DNA of 64,000 bases from JAXDAY01 sp034679345 (GCA_034679345.1 JAXDAY010000028.1:186001-250000); one strand, 5' to 3'. Positions 50,290 through 59,803 are shown, numbered from the stretch's first letter. The notes: generated from the sequence alone by a model not told the origin. A program made the numbers and translations.

Positions 50290-51990
50290 TCAGTTGGTCG
50301 CGTTGTCGATCACGATGTAGACCGCCAGAATCTGCGTCGTGAAGATGAGAGTCTCCCGCGCGATCTGCCACCAGTCCCGCTCCGGCTTCTCCGGGACCAT
50401 GATGGTGTCACCGGGCTTCATCTGCTTCGCCTCTCCGAGCTTCGCCCACTCTCCGCCTTCCACGCGGATCACCCGTGCCCGTCCCTTGCGCGCATTCTCC
50501 GCGAAGCCGCCCGCGAGATCGACGTAGTCCTCGGCCGAAAGCCCCAGCTCGTAGCGGACGTTGCCGGGATTCACCACCATCCCGAGTACGGTGACGAACT
50601 CCTTTCGCTTGGGGATGAAGATCTGATCCCCCCGCTCGAGGAGCACGTCGGCCTCCGGATCGCCCATCTCCAGCGCCGCGGGGAAATCGACGACCATCTG
50701 TCCCGCATTTGTGCGCGCCTTCATCTTGAAGTATGTGTACTCATCCTCGCGCATGTCGGCGACGGGGATCGTCTTGAGCCGCTCGTACTCGAGGTCCTTC
50801 AGGGGGATCGCCTCGCGCCGGATCAGTGTCGCTTCGACGAGGGAAGCCTCGTTGGTCAGCCCCCCGGCCCATCGAATGACGTCGGAGAGCCGGGTCACTC
50901 CTTCGTGCACGGGATACTGGCCCGGGAACCGAACCTCGCCGTCGATCTCGACGAGCCGGTGGCGGCGGATGTAGGGAATTCGACGCACGAAGACGAGATC
51001 GTTCGGCTGAATGTAGAAGTCCGCGTAGGTCGGCCGCCGGCCTCCCGGTAGCGAGGTTGCCGTCGGCGTGTACCGCTCCCCCGTAAGCCGCACATCCGGC
51101 ATCGGATGGCTCTGCATGGGGACGAGACCGGATCCTGCAACGACGAGGAATCGTTCCGGCAGCGTGCTCCCCTTCGGATAGCGCGCGACCTCGACCGTGT
51201 CGACCGATGCCTCGAAGGAGAATCCCCCCGCCAGCTCGATGGCGTCGCCGAAGGTGTCGCCTTCGATGAAGCCGATGCTCAGGTTTTCGTTCACCGCGCC
51301 GAGGACGGAGAAGCGATCTTCCATGAATGGCACGTAGATCACGTCGCCGTCGATCAGGGTCGGGTTGACGCCGCCCACACCGCGCCGGAGGAACGAGAAG
51401 AGATCCGCCGTCGCGCGCAGCGTGTCGCCGTTCGTGACCTGGATGCGTCGGACCCCCGCCTTGTCCAGCATCCCGCCGGCCCATTCGATCGCGTCGGATA
51501 CCCGATCGACCGCTGTTCCGAGATAGGTGCCGGGGACTTCCACCTGTCCGAGGACGTGGACCTGGAACTTCCTCAGGGAGACGAAGCTCACTCCGATCTC
51601 GACCCTTGGGTAGGTCTTCAGCACGAGCGCGCGGATCCGGTCCTTCGCCTCATCGAGGAGGAGACCGTCGACCGTGACCTCCCCGATGTCGGGGACGACG
51701 ATCTTCCCCTCGAGCGTCACCGGGAGTGAGTGCTGGAGGGTGACCGGGCCGAAGACGGTGAGGGCGAGGATGTCGCCCGGGCCGAGCCTGTAGCGGGAGC
51801 CGTCGATCGCCTTCTCGAGCCCCCCGCCCGGTCCCGGGACGATGCCCGTCGGCCGGCCGGTCGGCTCGGCCGCGAGCGCCTCGTCGGTCCGGTCGACATC
51901 GGGACCTGCGCCGGCTGTGAGCTCAGCGAACGCCAGGAGGAGGGCGATTGAGGTCAGCGCGCGTATCCATGGCTGACGAGACCGGCTCAA
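50290..51990 (-). CDS. Wza-type polysaccharide export protein with several SLBB domains
   Basis: 566 residues from a TTG at 51988-51990, preceded by GGGAGGATAGGC. A signal peptide (TSIALLLAFAELTAGAG) leads. The Poly_export domain starts GSRYRLGPGDILALTVFGPV. At least three SLBB-type repeats follow (VHVLGQVEVPGTYLGTAVD, VEIDGEVRFPGQYPVHEG, VTVLGMVVNPGNVRYELG). A terminal hydrophobic helix (LIFTTQILAVYIVI) could span the outer membrane, as in Wza. There is no lipobox Cys. It is longer than E. coli Wza (about 380) because of extra SLBB and loop segments. It is the first gene of the operon and has its own promoter. Confidence 0.88.
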   Translation of the reverse strand: MSRSRQPWIRALTSIALLLAFAELTAGAGPDVDRTDEALAAEPTGRPTGIVPGPGGGLEKAIDGSRYRLGPGDILALTVFGPVTLQHSLPVTLEGKIVVPDIGEVTVDGLLLDEAKDRIRALVLKTYPRVEIGVSFVSLRKFQVHVLGQVEVPGTYLGTAVDRVSDAIEWAGGMLDKAGVRRIQVTNGDTLRATADLFSFLRRGVGGVNPTLIDGDVIYVPFMEDRFSVLGAVNENLSIGFIEGDTFGDAIELAGGFSFEASVDTVEVARYPKGSTLPERFLVVAGSGLVPMQSHPMPDVRLTGERYTPTATSLPGGRRPTYADFYIQPNDLVFVRRIPYIRRHRLVEIDGEVRFPGQYPVHEGVTRLSDVIRWAGGLTNEASLVEATLIRREAIPLKDLEYERLKTIPVADMREDEYTYFKMKARTNAGQMVVDFPAALEMGDPEADVLLERGDQIFIPKRKEFVTVLGMVVNPGNVRYELGLSAEDYVDLAGGFAENARKGRARVIRVEGGEWAKLGEAKQMKPGDTIMVPEKPERDWWQIARETLIFTTQILAVYIVIDNATN

Positions 51991-52032
51991 GCCTATCCTC
52001 CCTGGTTCCGGCCCCAACGACCGGCCCGCTGT

Positions 52033-52061
52033 AGTCTAGAAACCCCCTTGGGGACGGTCAA
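52033..52061 (-). promoter_or_regulatory. Promoter of the exopolysaccharide operon
   Basis: Minus strand: -35 TTGACC (52056-52061, 5 of 6), a 17-bp spacer, and -10 TAGACT (52033-52038). The TTG start of the Wza gene is about 45 bases downstream. This is one of the best promoter matches in the window. Confidence 0.55.
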
Positions 52062-52281
52062 GCGACCGATCCCCGATGGTTGTGGAGCGAAGATTGGTGC
52101 TGGGAGCCGCCGCGGTCTCACGCCTCCCGCGCCGCTCGGCGCCGCCCTCGGAAGGCACATCCCGGGACCCTCGCCGCCGCGGCGGGGTACCACACCGTGC
52201 CGCGCCCCTGGATCCCATCGTTCCGACGGGGTAAATTCCCGGAATATCGGCCGGATCGGCAAATCCGAAGGAGGTTCGAGT

Positions 52282-53076
52282 TTGAGCCCTCGCCATGCCT
52301 GCCCCCGCATCTTGATTGCCGTCCTCCTGGGAGGGGCGATGCTTCCCATCGCCGCGCTCGCCGAGACCTGGCAGGAGAACATCGGGCTTCTGGTCCGCGT
52401 CGATGGCAAGCCGGACGGCTCGGCCCAGCTCTTCGACAGCGAGGACTATCAGAGGATGCTCCTCGTGCTCGGCGAGCCTCCCTCGGCGCTGGTCTTGGAC
52501 CTCGCAGACGGCACAGTCGGCGCCGTTCCACGAGACAGCGTGCGGATCGACGAGAACGGAACCGCCGATCTGGGATCGATCGGAATCGAGTACCTCGCCG
52601 ACTGCGAGCGGAAGGACGTCGCGATCCACTTCGCGCTCGAACAGAAGAGCGTCGAGATCGTGCCGCTGCCCCCGCTCATCGGCGAGACCACTCTCCAGCG
52701 GCTGCTGGAGATCAAGCCCTCCTACGCCGTCGCGGCGAAGGCCTACAAGCCGGATGGAGCCGCGGTCGCGGCTCTCAAGGGAGTGACGGCCTCGACGGAG
52801 ATCCGCGTCTACTTCGGAACCTGGTGTCAGCTCTGCAAGAAGGTGGTTCCCAATCTGATCCGCGCCATCGAGCTGGCCGCGAATCCGAAGATCCAGGTGC
52901 GGTTCTTCAGCGTCGATGAGAATCTCTCCCAGCCCGAGGCGGAGATCCGGGCCAGTGCGATTGCGAAGACGCCAACCATCCTCGTGCGTCAGGGAAGCGG
53001 CGAGATCGGTCGGATCGAGGAGAAGGCGGAGAAGAGCGTCGAAGGCGACCTTGCCAAGATCCTGACGCGCCCTTAG
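52282..53076 (+). CDS. Secreted thioredoxin-like protein
   Basis: 264 residues from a TTG at 52282, with AAGGAGG 7 bases upstream. A signal peptide (ILIAVLLGGAMLPIAALAE) ends near residue 28. The N-terminal half has no recognised fold. The C-terminal half is thioredoxin-like with the active site FGTWCQLCKK (Cys182, Cys185) and the cis-Pro region AKTPTILV. It should act as a periplasmic or surface disulfide oxidoreductase. It is 25 bases upstream of a MauE-like membrane protein that has its own CxxC, so the two may form an electron relay. Confidence 0.82.
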   Translation: MSPRHACPRILIAVLLGGAMLPIAALAETWQENIGLLVRVDGKPDGSAQLFDSEDYQRMLLVLGEPPSALVLDLADGTVGAVPRDSVRIDENGTADLGSIGIEYLADCERKDVAIHFALEQKSVEIVPLPPLIGETTLQRLLEIKPSYAVAAKAYKPDGAAVAALKGVTASTEIRVYFGTWCQLCKKVVPNLIRAIELAANPKIQVRFFSVDENLSQPEAEIRASAIAKTPTILVRQGSGEIGRIEEKAEKSVEGDLAKILTRP

Positions 53077-53101
53077 CGGGGCGTTCCGGGCGGAGGGCGG
53101 G

Positions 53102-54025
53102 ATGGGAGTGGTCACGCGAAGCAGGATCGTCTGGGCGCTGGGCCTAGTTCCGGTGGCCGTTCTCTTCTACGCCGCCATTCTGAAGGGGCTCGATCCATCC
53201 CTCTTCGCCGACCAGATCGGCGCCCACAAGATCACGCCGCCTTCCTGGTCGGGATGGCTCGCCTACCTCATCATCGCCGTCGAATTGATACTGGGTGGAG
53301 CCCTCCTCTTCTTCTATAGGCCGCGCTGGACGCACCTGGCGTTCATCGCCCTCATGCTGGGTTTCATCGTCGTCACCGGGATCGCCTGGGCCCACGGGAA
53401 CACGAAGGAATGCGGCTGCTTCGGCCGCGCCGTCGGACGCGGGCCGGAGAAGGTGATCCTTCAGGATGTCCTGCTGATTGCGCTCTCCATCGTCGCGATC
53501 TACTTGGCCCGGGGCCTCGATTCCTCGAGGTTCGCGCGTCGCATCGCGATCCCATGGATCCTTCTCTGCGCGGCCTTCACCGCGGCGGGCGCGCAGCTTC
53601 CGGCCGACGCCATCGTCACGGGAGTGCGCCGTGGAACCGATCTCGGCGACCTGCCGATCGAGGATCTCCGCAAGCCTCACGACGAAGGCTGGGCGTTCCT
53701 GATCCTGCTCGATTCCCGCTGCCGGGACTGCCCCGAGGCGGTCGCATCGCTCGCCGGGCTCGCCAAGTCGAGGAAGGACCTCGCCATGACGGCGGTCTTC
53801 TCCGGAAGCCGGCAGGATGCCGCGGCATGGAGGCTCGATCACCTGCCTCCCATCCCGGTGGCCCACGCGGCTCAGCGCGCTCTGCGCGCCTATTACCGCG
53901 AGCTTCCCTCCTGCTTCCTTCTCCAGAACGGGCGCTTGGTCCGCGCTTTCTGGGGCAGGATCCCGGGCTCGACCGAGCTGATGCCGCTGCTGCCCGCCCC
54001 GGCGGGCGACGGCTCCATTTCCTGA
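53102..54025 (+). CDS. MauE/DoxX-like membrane protein fused to a thioredoxin-like domain
   Basis: 307 residues; the ATG follows GGAGGGCGGG. Residues 1-165 hold four to five membrane helices with the MauE hallmark TKECGCFGRAVG (Cys104, Cys106). Residues 195-300 are a thioredoxin-like domain starting WAFLILLDSRCRDCPEAV (Cys207, Cys210) with a strand SCFLLQNGRLVRAFW. The fusion suggests a membrane protein that passes electrons to a domain outside the membrane, probably serving the secreted thioredoxin-like protein upstream. The last 133 bases overlap the convergent RND pump gene. Confidence 0.8.
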   Translation: MGVVTRSRIVWALGLVPVAVLFYAAILKGLDPSLFADQIGAHKITPPSWSGWLAYLIIAVELILGGALLFFYRPRWTHLAFIALMLGFIVVTGIAWAHGNTKECGCFGRAVGRGPEKVILQDVLLIALSIVAIYLARGLDSSRFARRIAIPWILLCAAFTAAGAQLPADAIVTGVRRGTDLGDLPIEDLRKPHDEGWAFLILLDSRCRDCPEAVASLAGLAKSRKDLAMTAVFSGSRQDAAAWRLDHLPPIPVAHAAQRALRAYYRELPSCFLLQNGRLVRAFWGRIPGSTELMPLLPAPAGDGSIS

Positions 54026-57000
54026 CGCGCCCGGAACTCGCGCTCCCTCTGGGTGAGGCGGTCGCGGAGGCCGCCTCCGAAGTCGTCGAGGATCGTGTAG
54101 ACGACCGGCACAACCACGAGGGTGAGCAGCGACCCCGTGATCAGTCCGCCGATCACGGCGCGCGCAAGCGGGGCGCGGAACTCCGCTCCCGCGCCGATCG
54201 CGAGCGCCAGCGGCAACATCCCGAAGATCATGGCCATCGTCGTCATGACGATCGGCCGCAAGCGGATCTGCCCCGCATCGATCAAGGCCTCCCGCCGGCC
54301 GAGCCCCCGCTCCCGTCCCTGATTCGCGAAGTCGATCAGCAGGATCGCGTTTTTCGTCACCAGCCCCATCAGGAGGATCAAGCCGATCATGCTCATGATG
54401 TTGAAGGTCGTCCCCGTGGCGAGCAGCATCAGGAGCACCCCCACCATCGAGAGGGGCAGGGAGAGCATGATGGCCAGAGGCTGGAGAAAGGATCCGAACT
54501 GGCTGGCCAGCACGAGATAGATGAAGATGATCGCGAGTAGCATGGACTCGACGATGTGGCTCACCGTCTCTCGGAACATCTCTGTCTCGCCGCTCATCTC
54601 CACCGAGTATCCGCTCGGAATCCGAAGCTGGGCGATTCCCTCCTCGATGTCCTTGCTCACCTTTGTCAAGGTCTCCCCGGTGAAGTTCGATTCCACGAGA
54701 GCGACCCTCTTGAGGTTTCTGCGGTCGATCGTCTGCGGGCTCGACGAGAGCGTGATGTCGGCGATGTGGCCGAGGCGCACGATCTGGGGGGCGCCGGTCG
54801 CCGGATCGCGACCGCCTGTGGCAAGGGGGATCGCCGCGAGCTGAGAGACCGATTCTCGCGCGCTCCGCGGCAGGCGGACGATGACGTCGTGCTGCTCGCC
54901 GCCGGGATCCTCCCAGCTCGTCGCCGCCTGCCCGGCGAAGGCCGGGCGCAGCGTGCCGGCCATGCTGCCGACGCCGATTCCGATGTCGTTGGCAAGCGCG
55001 CGCCGAACGTCGATCCGCACCTCCGGCTGTTCCTCCTCCATCGCCGATTCCGCTTCGATCGCACCCGGAGTGTTGCGGACGAGCTGGAGGACCTCGTCGG
55101 AAATCCGTTTGAGCTCGTCGATCTGATCCCCGGAGACATAGATCTGCAACGGCTTGTTCGGGCCGCCGAATCCGCCCGCCGCGAGCACGGAGATGGTCAC
55201 CCCGGAGAGGCCGGCGAGATCGCGCCGCAGGATCGGCTCGAGCTCCTGCTGGGATCGCTCGCGATCCTCCTTCGGTGTGAGCCTCACATAGATGCTCGCC
55301 TCGTTGACCTGCGCGCTGAATCCCCCGGCGATCGTCTCGTAGGTGTAGTCCACCTCCTCGTAACGATTGAGGATCCGGGAGATCTCCTGCACGCGATCGC
55401 GCGTGTACTCGAGTGACGAACCCACGGGCGTCTTGACGTAGACGCCGATCTCGCCCTGGTCGATGTCGGGGAAGAACGTCCCTCCGACCAGAGGAAAGAG
55501 CGCGAGGGCCGCGACGAACGCCACGACGGCGATGCCAAGGGTCCAGACGCGATGGGAGAGAGACCACCCGATGAGGTGGCGGTACAGCTCGCCGAGGCGG
55601 ATGAAGCCGCGGTTGAACCTCTCGAGCGCCCTTCCGATCGGACCACGTCCCACGTGTCCCTCTGCGACGGGGTCGTACCAGACGGAGGAGAGCATCGGGT
55701 CCAGGGTGAAGGAGACGAAGAGGCTCACGGCGACGGCGCAGGCGACCGTGATCCCGAACTCCTTGAAAAACTTCCCGACGATCCCCCCCATGAAGCCGAT
55801 CGGCACGAAGACGCAGAGCGTCGAGAGTGTCGTGGCGAGCACTGCAAGGCCGATCTCGCTCGTTCCCTTTCTCGCCGCGTTCTTGTGATCCTCCCCCATG
55901 CCGACATGTCGCACGATGTTTTCGCGCACGACGATGGCGTCGTCGATGAGAATCCCCGTCGCGAGAGAAAGCGCCATCAGCGTCATCTGGTTCAGGGTGT
56001 AGCCGAACGCGTAGACGGCGGCGAACGCGGCGATGATCGAAACCGGCAGGGTGAGACCCGTGATCACCGTCGATCGCCACGAGTTCAAGAAGGTGAAGAC
56101 GACCAGCACGGTCAGGATCGCGCCCAGGAGGATCGTGACCTCGACGTCCTCGACCGACTCCCGGATCCAGACCGAGTCGTCGCGGACGATCCTGAGTTCC
56201 ACTCCCTCCGGGATCCGATCGCTCAGCGCTTTCACGCGCTCGTTGATCCGGTCGGCGACCTCCACGGCGTTGCCCTTCGAGACCATGCGGATGTCGACGC
56301 CGATCGCCGGGTCGCCCTCGAAGAAGGCGGCCGAACGCGCCTCGTCCGCGCCGTCGATCACGCGGGCCACGTCGCGGATCCGGATCGGTACGCCGTTCCG
56401 GGAATCGACCACGATGTTGCCGAAGTCGGCCGGCTCCCGGATCCGCCCGGCCACGCGCACGAGCTGCTCGCCGGGGCCGAGCTCCAATCTCCCCGCGGGG
56501 ATCTCCATGTTCTCCGAGGCGAGCGCGGCCATCACTTGCTGGATCGTCACCGCTCGCGCCGCCAGGCGCTCGGGATCGAGCTCGACGACGATCGCGCGCT
56601 CCTCCTCACCGACCACCGTGACCTGGCCCACTCCCTCGACGGACTCGATCTCCTTTCGAATCACCTCGTCGGCGAGCGTCGTCAACTCCCGAAGCGTCCG
56701 CGTGCCCGATCGCAGCGCAAGGGACATGATCGGCTGGTCAGCAGGGTCGAATCGAAGCACGAGGGGCTCCTCGATGTCCTTGGGCAGCTCGTTTCGGATC
56801 GACTCGATCTTCGCTCTCACGTCCTGCTGGGCGTCCATCTCGTCGACTTCGAGCTCGAACTCGATGAAGATCAGGGAGAGCCCTTCTTGCGAGGAGGACG
56901 TGAGGTCCTTGACGCCGTTGATCGGGTTGACCGCTTCTTCGATCCTCCTGGTGACATCCCGCTCGACGGTCTCCGGAGACGCGCCGGGGTAGACCGTCTG

Positions 57001-57141
57001 CACCGCGATGAAAGGAAATGTGACATCCGGCCAGAGATCGATCGAGAGCCTCCGGAACGAGAAGAGGCCGAGGGTGACGATGGCGGCCATCATCATCGTG
57101 GCGAAGACGGGTCGCTTGATGGAGACGTCTGAGAGGAACAT
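53893..57141 (-). CDS. RND-family efflux pump inner membrane subunit
   Basis: A 1082-residue HAE1/AcrB-MdtB-like transporter with 12 helices and two large periplasmic loops. It opens FLSDVSIKRPVFATMMMAAI and has the proton-relay pair in ATGILIDDAIVVREN and the second-half counterpart GLILLMGLVTKNAILLIDFA. It forms a tripartite pump with the adaptor and TolC-like protein encoded just upstream in the same operon, starting 6 bases after the adaptor stop. The last 45 or so residues (from about EMEPSPAGAG) go beyond the conserved end and lie antisense to the MauE-thioredoxin gene. Confidence 0.92.
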   Translation of the reverse strand: MFLSDVSIKRPVFATMMMAAIVTLGLFSFRRLSIDLWPDVTFPFIAVQTVYPGASPETVERDVTRRIEEAVNPINGVKDLTSSSQEGLSLIFIEFELEVDEMDAQQDVRAKIESIRNELPKDIEEPLVLRFDPADQPIMSLALRSGTRTLRELTTLADEVIRKEIESVEGVGQVTVVGEEERAIVVELDPERLAARAVTIQQVMAALASENMEIPAGRLELGPGEQLVRVAGRIREPADFGNIVVDSRNGVPIRIRDVARVIDGADEARSAAFFEGDPAIGVDIRMVSKGNAVEVADRINERVKALSDRIPEGVELRIVRDDSVWIRESVEDVEVTILLGAILTVLVVFTFLNSWRSTVITGLTLPVSIIAAFAAVYAFGYTLNQMTLMALSLATGILIDDAIVVRENIVRHVGMGEDHKNAARKGTSEIGLAVLATTLSTLCVFVPIGFMGGIVGKFFKEFGITVACAVAVSLFVSFTLDPMLSSVWYDPVAEGHVGRGPIGRALERFNRGFIRLGELYRHLIGWSLSHRVWTLGIAVVAFVAALALFPLVGGTFFPDIDQGEIGVYVKTPVGSSLEYTRDRVQEISRILNRYEEVDYTYETIAGGFSAQVNEASIYVRLTPKEDRERSQQELEPILRRDLAGLSGVTISVLAAGGFGGPNKPLQIYVSGDQIDELKRISDEVLQLVRNTPGAIEAESAMEEEQPEVRIDVRRALANDIGIGVGSMAGTLRPAFAGQAATSWEDPGGEQHDVIVRLPRSARESVSQLAAIPLATGGRDPATGAPQIVRLGHIADITLSSSPQTIDRRNLKRVALVESNFTGETLTKVSKDIEEGIAQLRIPSGYSVEMSGETEMFRETVSHIVESMLLAIIFIYLVLASQFGSFLQPLAIMLSLPLSMVGVLLMLLATGTTFNIMSMIGLILLMGLVTKNAILLIDFANQGRERGLGRREALIDAGQIRLRPIVMTTMAMIFGMLPLALAIGAGAEFRAPLARAVIGGLITGSLLTLVVVPVVYTILDDFGGGLRDRLTQREREFRARQEMEPSPAGAGSSGISSVEPGILPQKARTKRPFWRRKQEGSSR

Positions 57142-57147
57142 CGGGGC

Positions 57148-58308
57148 CTACCGCTCCTGCGCGCCGCTCTCCGGCGCGCGACTCGACAGAACTTGGATCG
57201 GCACGCCATCGCGCAGGCCGGGCAGGACGCCTGTCAGCAGGGAGTCGCCGACGGCGAGCGCTCCGACCAGCTCGCAGACGCGCCCCTCCTCGTCCACGAT
57301 CCCGACCTCGACAGGGACGCGTTCGGCCCGTCCGCCCCGGAGGCGATAGACGACTTGCTGCGTTCCTTCGTTTCGCAGGGCCACGATCGGGGCCGAGGCC
57401 ACTCCCTCTCGGACCTGGTCCACGACGCGACCGCTCGCGAACAGCCCGCCCACGAGCTTGTCCCCCGGATTCGGCAGCCGCGCGTAGACGCGAAGCTGCC
57501 TCGTGCCCGGTTCGGTCGTCGGATTAACCCGGCTGACCTTCGCCTCGAACATCTCGCCCGGATAGGCGTCGACCCGGAATCGGATCGGGGTGCCCGGCCG
57601 CACGCGCGCGAGCGCCTCGGAGGGCACGGTCAACGAGAGCTCCATCGTGTCGGTATCGACAATCTGAAAGAGGGGATCGCCCGATACGGTTCGATCGCCG
57701 CCGTGAACATGGACCTGACTCACCGCTCCATGGATCGGGCTGGGCACATCGAGACGCACCACGTCCTCGCGGGCGGTGTTGCGCATGGCCTCCGCCTGAT
57801 CCAGCGCGGCCCGCGCGGCGGTCCGACCCGCCTCCGCCGCCTCGAGATCGCTCGCCGATGCCGCCCCCGCCTCGAAGAGCCGCCGCGCCCGTTTCTCGGC
57901 GTTCTCCGCCGCCCGCATCCCCGCCTGGGCCGCGAGTAACTGCGCCTCGGCGGCGCGCATCCGATCCTCGATGTCCCTCGGCCGATAGACCGCCAGGGGC
58001 TGGTCGCGTCGCACCGGCTGCCCTTCCCGCACCAGAACGCGATCGAGATCCGCGTCGAATCGAGCGTTGACTTCGACGATCTGCGCCGGCACGAGCTCCC
58101 CCGTGAAGGAGACGCCGGACTCGAGCGTGCGCGACTCGACGCGGACGATTTCGGAAGCGTTGACGAGAACCGCGGCGGCCTCGGTCGCCCCCTTCGACTC
58201 GGCTCGCTCGCGCGCGCATCCCGCCGACACGATCAAGGAGGCCCCCGCAGCCAGCAGGAGCAGGAGCGAACCGGTGGACAATGGCGTTCGGTCATCCATC
58301 TTGATCAT
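57148..58308 (-). CDS. RND efflux membrane fusion protein (lipoprotein)
   Basis: 386 residues from the ATG at 58306-58308. A lipoprotein signal ends in LIVSAGC. The order is typical: a barrel or lipoyl half (VNARFDADLDRVLVREGQPV), an alpha-hairpin of about 80 residues (RAAEAQLLAAQAGMRAAENA), the second lipoyl half (DVPSPIHGAVSQVHVHGGD), then a beta-barrel and a membrane-proximal domain. It links the RND pump to the TolC-like channel. It starts 7 bases after the tolC-like stop. Confidence 0.9.
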   Translation of the reverse strand: MIKMDDRTPLSTGSLLLLLAAGASLIVSAGCARERAESKGATEAAAVLVNASEIVRVESRTLESGVSFTGELVPAQIVEVNARFDADLDRVLVREGQPVRRDQPLAVYRPRDIEDRMRAAEAQLLAAQAGMRAAENAEKRARRLFEAGAASASDLEAAEAGRTAARAALDQAEAMRNTAREDVVRLDVPSPIHGAVSQVHVHGGDRTVSGDPLFQIVDTDTMELSLTVPSEALARVRPGTPIRFRVDAYPGEMFEAKVSRVNPTTEPGTRQLRVYARLPNPGDKLVGGLFASGRVVDQVREGVASAPIVALRNEGTQQVVYRLRGGRAERVPVEVGIVDEEGRVCELVGALAVGDSLLTGVLPGLRDGVPIQVLSSRAPESGAQER

Positions 58309-58315
58309 CACAGCC

Positions 58316-59803
58316 TCAACGCTCCTCGACCCCTTCGGGGACGAGGGCAGTGAACAGCGGGCGGCCGCTGTAGCGTTCCAACTGGGCAAGCGCGACGAAG
58401 TAGTCGTGCCGCGCCCGCGCCTCATTCGACTGCGCGAGCTGGAATGCGATCCGCGCGGAGGCGACTTCCAGCAAATCGGAGGCGCCTTCCTCATAACGCA
58501 GGCTCGCCAGGTCATAGGCCCGCCGGGCGAGCTCGACCGTCCTCGATCGGGAATGCAGATCGGCGGCGGCACGCATGAGATCCCATTGGCTCTGACGAAC
58601 CCCCTCGCGGACCAGCTCCCGCGTCTGCTGGAGGGTGTATTGCGCCTGCAAGTGTTCGGCCTTCGCCTGCTGGATCGCCCCGCGCGTTCGGAATCCGTCG
58701 AAGAGGCTCCACTGAAGCACGGCCCCGGCGCTGACGTTCTTCTGCCAGTCATCCGATTTCGGGAACAGGTCGCTCGGGAACGCCTGCTCGGAGTAGTCCG
58801 CGAACAGGGAGAGAGACGGCCACTTCCCGCTCGCCGCCACGCCCACGGCGCTCTTGCGCGCGCGAGCCACTGAGTCGAGGGCATCGATCCCGGCGGCCTC
58901 CAATGCGAGATCGACGAGCCCGGCGGTGTCGACCGCCGCGGGCTCGGCCGGCACGGCGGCGTCCTCGAGGATGGGAGTCACGAGCTGGATCGGCGAGCCA
59001 GAGGGGAGATTGACGAGCCTCGCGAGCTCGAGATAGGCGAGATCCCGCGCCGCGCGCGTCCGCATGACCACCGGAACCTCGTTGTCCCGCTGGACCTCGG
59101 CCTGGAGCAGCTCGAACTCCGATGCTTCGCCCACGTCGTGGCGGAGCCGCACGCGTTCGAGCTGGCTCTCGGCCTGCTCGAGCGCAAGCTCGGCGATCCG
59201 CACGCCGCGGTCGGCAAGCAAGGCGGCGAGATAGGCGACGCGGACCTGAAGCGTCGTCTCCTCGGCCCGATCGACTCGAATCAGCTCGGCCGCGCGCATC
59301 GCATGCTTCGCGGCCGAGATCGAGTTCCAGATCGATCCGCCTTCGAGGAGCTTCTGGGAGAGGTTCAGTCCCGCGGTCCAGGTGTTCTCGCTTCCGAAGG
59401 AGGTGTTGCTGAACAGGCCGGCCAATCCGAGCAGGCCCGAGGTCGGCAGCGCCTTCTCGAGCTCCCGGACGCGGTCTTCGATGGGAGCCAATGTGTCGGC
59501 CTCGAATGCCTCGATGTCCACATCGGCGCTCTTGCGGAAGACGCTCTCGATCTGTCGCGTGTAGTTTGTCGAGAGACTGAGCTGCGGCAGCGCCGTCGAG
59601 CGGGCCTGGAGATACACGGCGCGGGCCGATTCATAGACCGCCTCGGCGTGCCGCATCTCCTCTCCCTGCTCCAGGGCGGTTCGCACGCAGTCGGCGAGGG
59701 TGAGCCGCAGCGTGTCCTCTCCGCTCGCGGACGCGCGATGCCACCCCACTGCCAGAAGCAACGCGCAGCAGAGCCCGGCGGCTGCGATCCTCTTCTTGGT
59801 CAT
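58316..59803 (-). CDS. TolC-family outer membrane efflux channel
   Basis: 495 residues with a signal peptide (LCCALLLAVGWHRASA) and the tandem OEP repeats of TolC. Repeat 1 includes LADCVRTALEQGEEMRHAEA and LNLSQKLLEGGSIW. Repeat 2 includes LQWSLFDGFRTRGAIQQAKA and SLRYEEGASDLLEV. It is about the length of TolC. Its ATG overlaps the stop of the tetR-like gene by 4 bp, so the repressor and pump are one operon. Confidence 0.9.
   Translation of the reverse strand: MTKKRIAAAGLCCALLLAVGWHRASASGEDTLRLTLADCVRTALEQGEEMRHAEAVYESARAVYLQARSTALPQLSLSTNYTRQIESVFRKSADVDIEAFEADTLAPIEDRVRELEKALPTSGLLGLAGLFSNTSFGSENTWTAGLNLSQKLLEGGSIWNSISAAKHAMRAAELIRVDRAEETTLQVRVAYLAALLADRGVRIAELALEQAESQLERVRLRHDVGEASEFELLQAEVQRDNEVPVVMRTRAARDLAYLELARLVNLPSGSPIQLVTPILEDAAVPAEPAAVDTAGLVDLALEAAGIDALDSVARARKSAVGVAASGKWPSLSLFADYSEQAFPSDLFPKSDDWQKNVSAGAVLQWSLFDGFRTRGAIQQAKAEHLQAQYTLQQTRELVREGVRQSQWDLMRAAADLHSRSRTVELARRAYDLASLRYEEGASDLLEVASARIAFQLAQSNEARARHDYFVALAQLERYSGRPLFTALVPEGVEER

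Noticed and set aside
53144..56080. 978-codon open frame in a second minus-strand frame over the RND pump
   Set aside because: Arg/Gly/His-rich low-sense product; the RND frame has all family motifs.
55552..57132. 526-codon plus-strand frame opposite the RND gene
   Set aside because: Asp/Arg/His-rich shadow of a conserved transporter.
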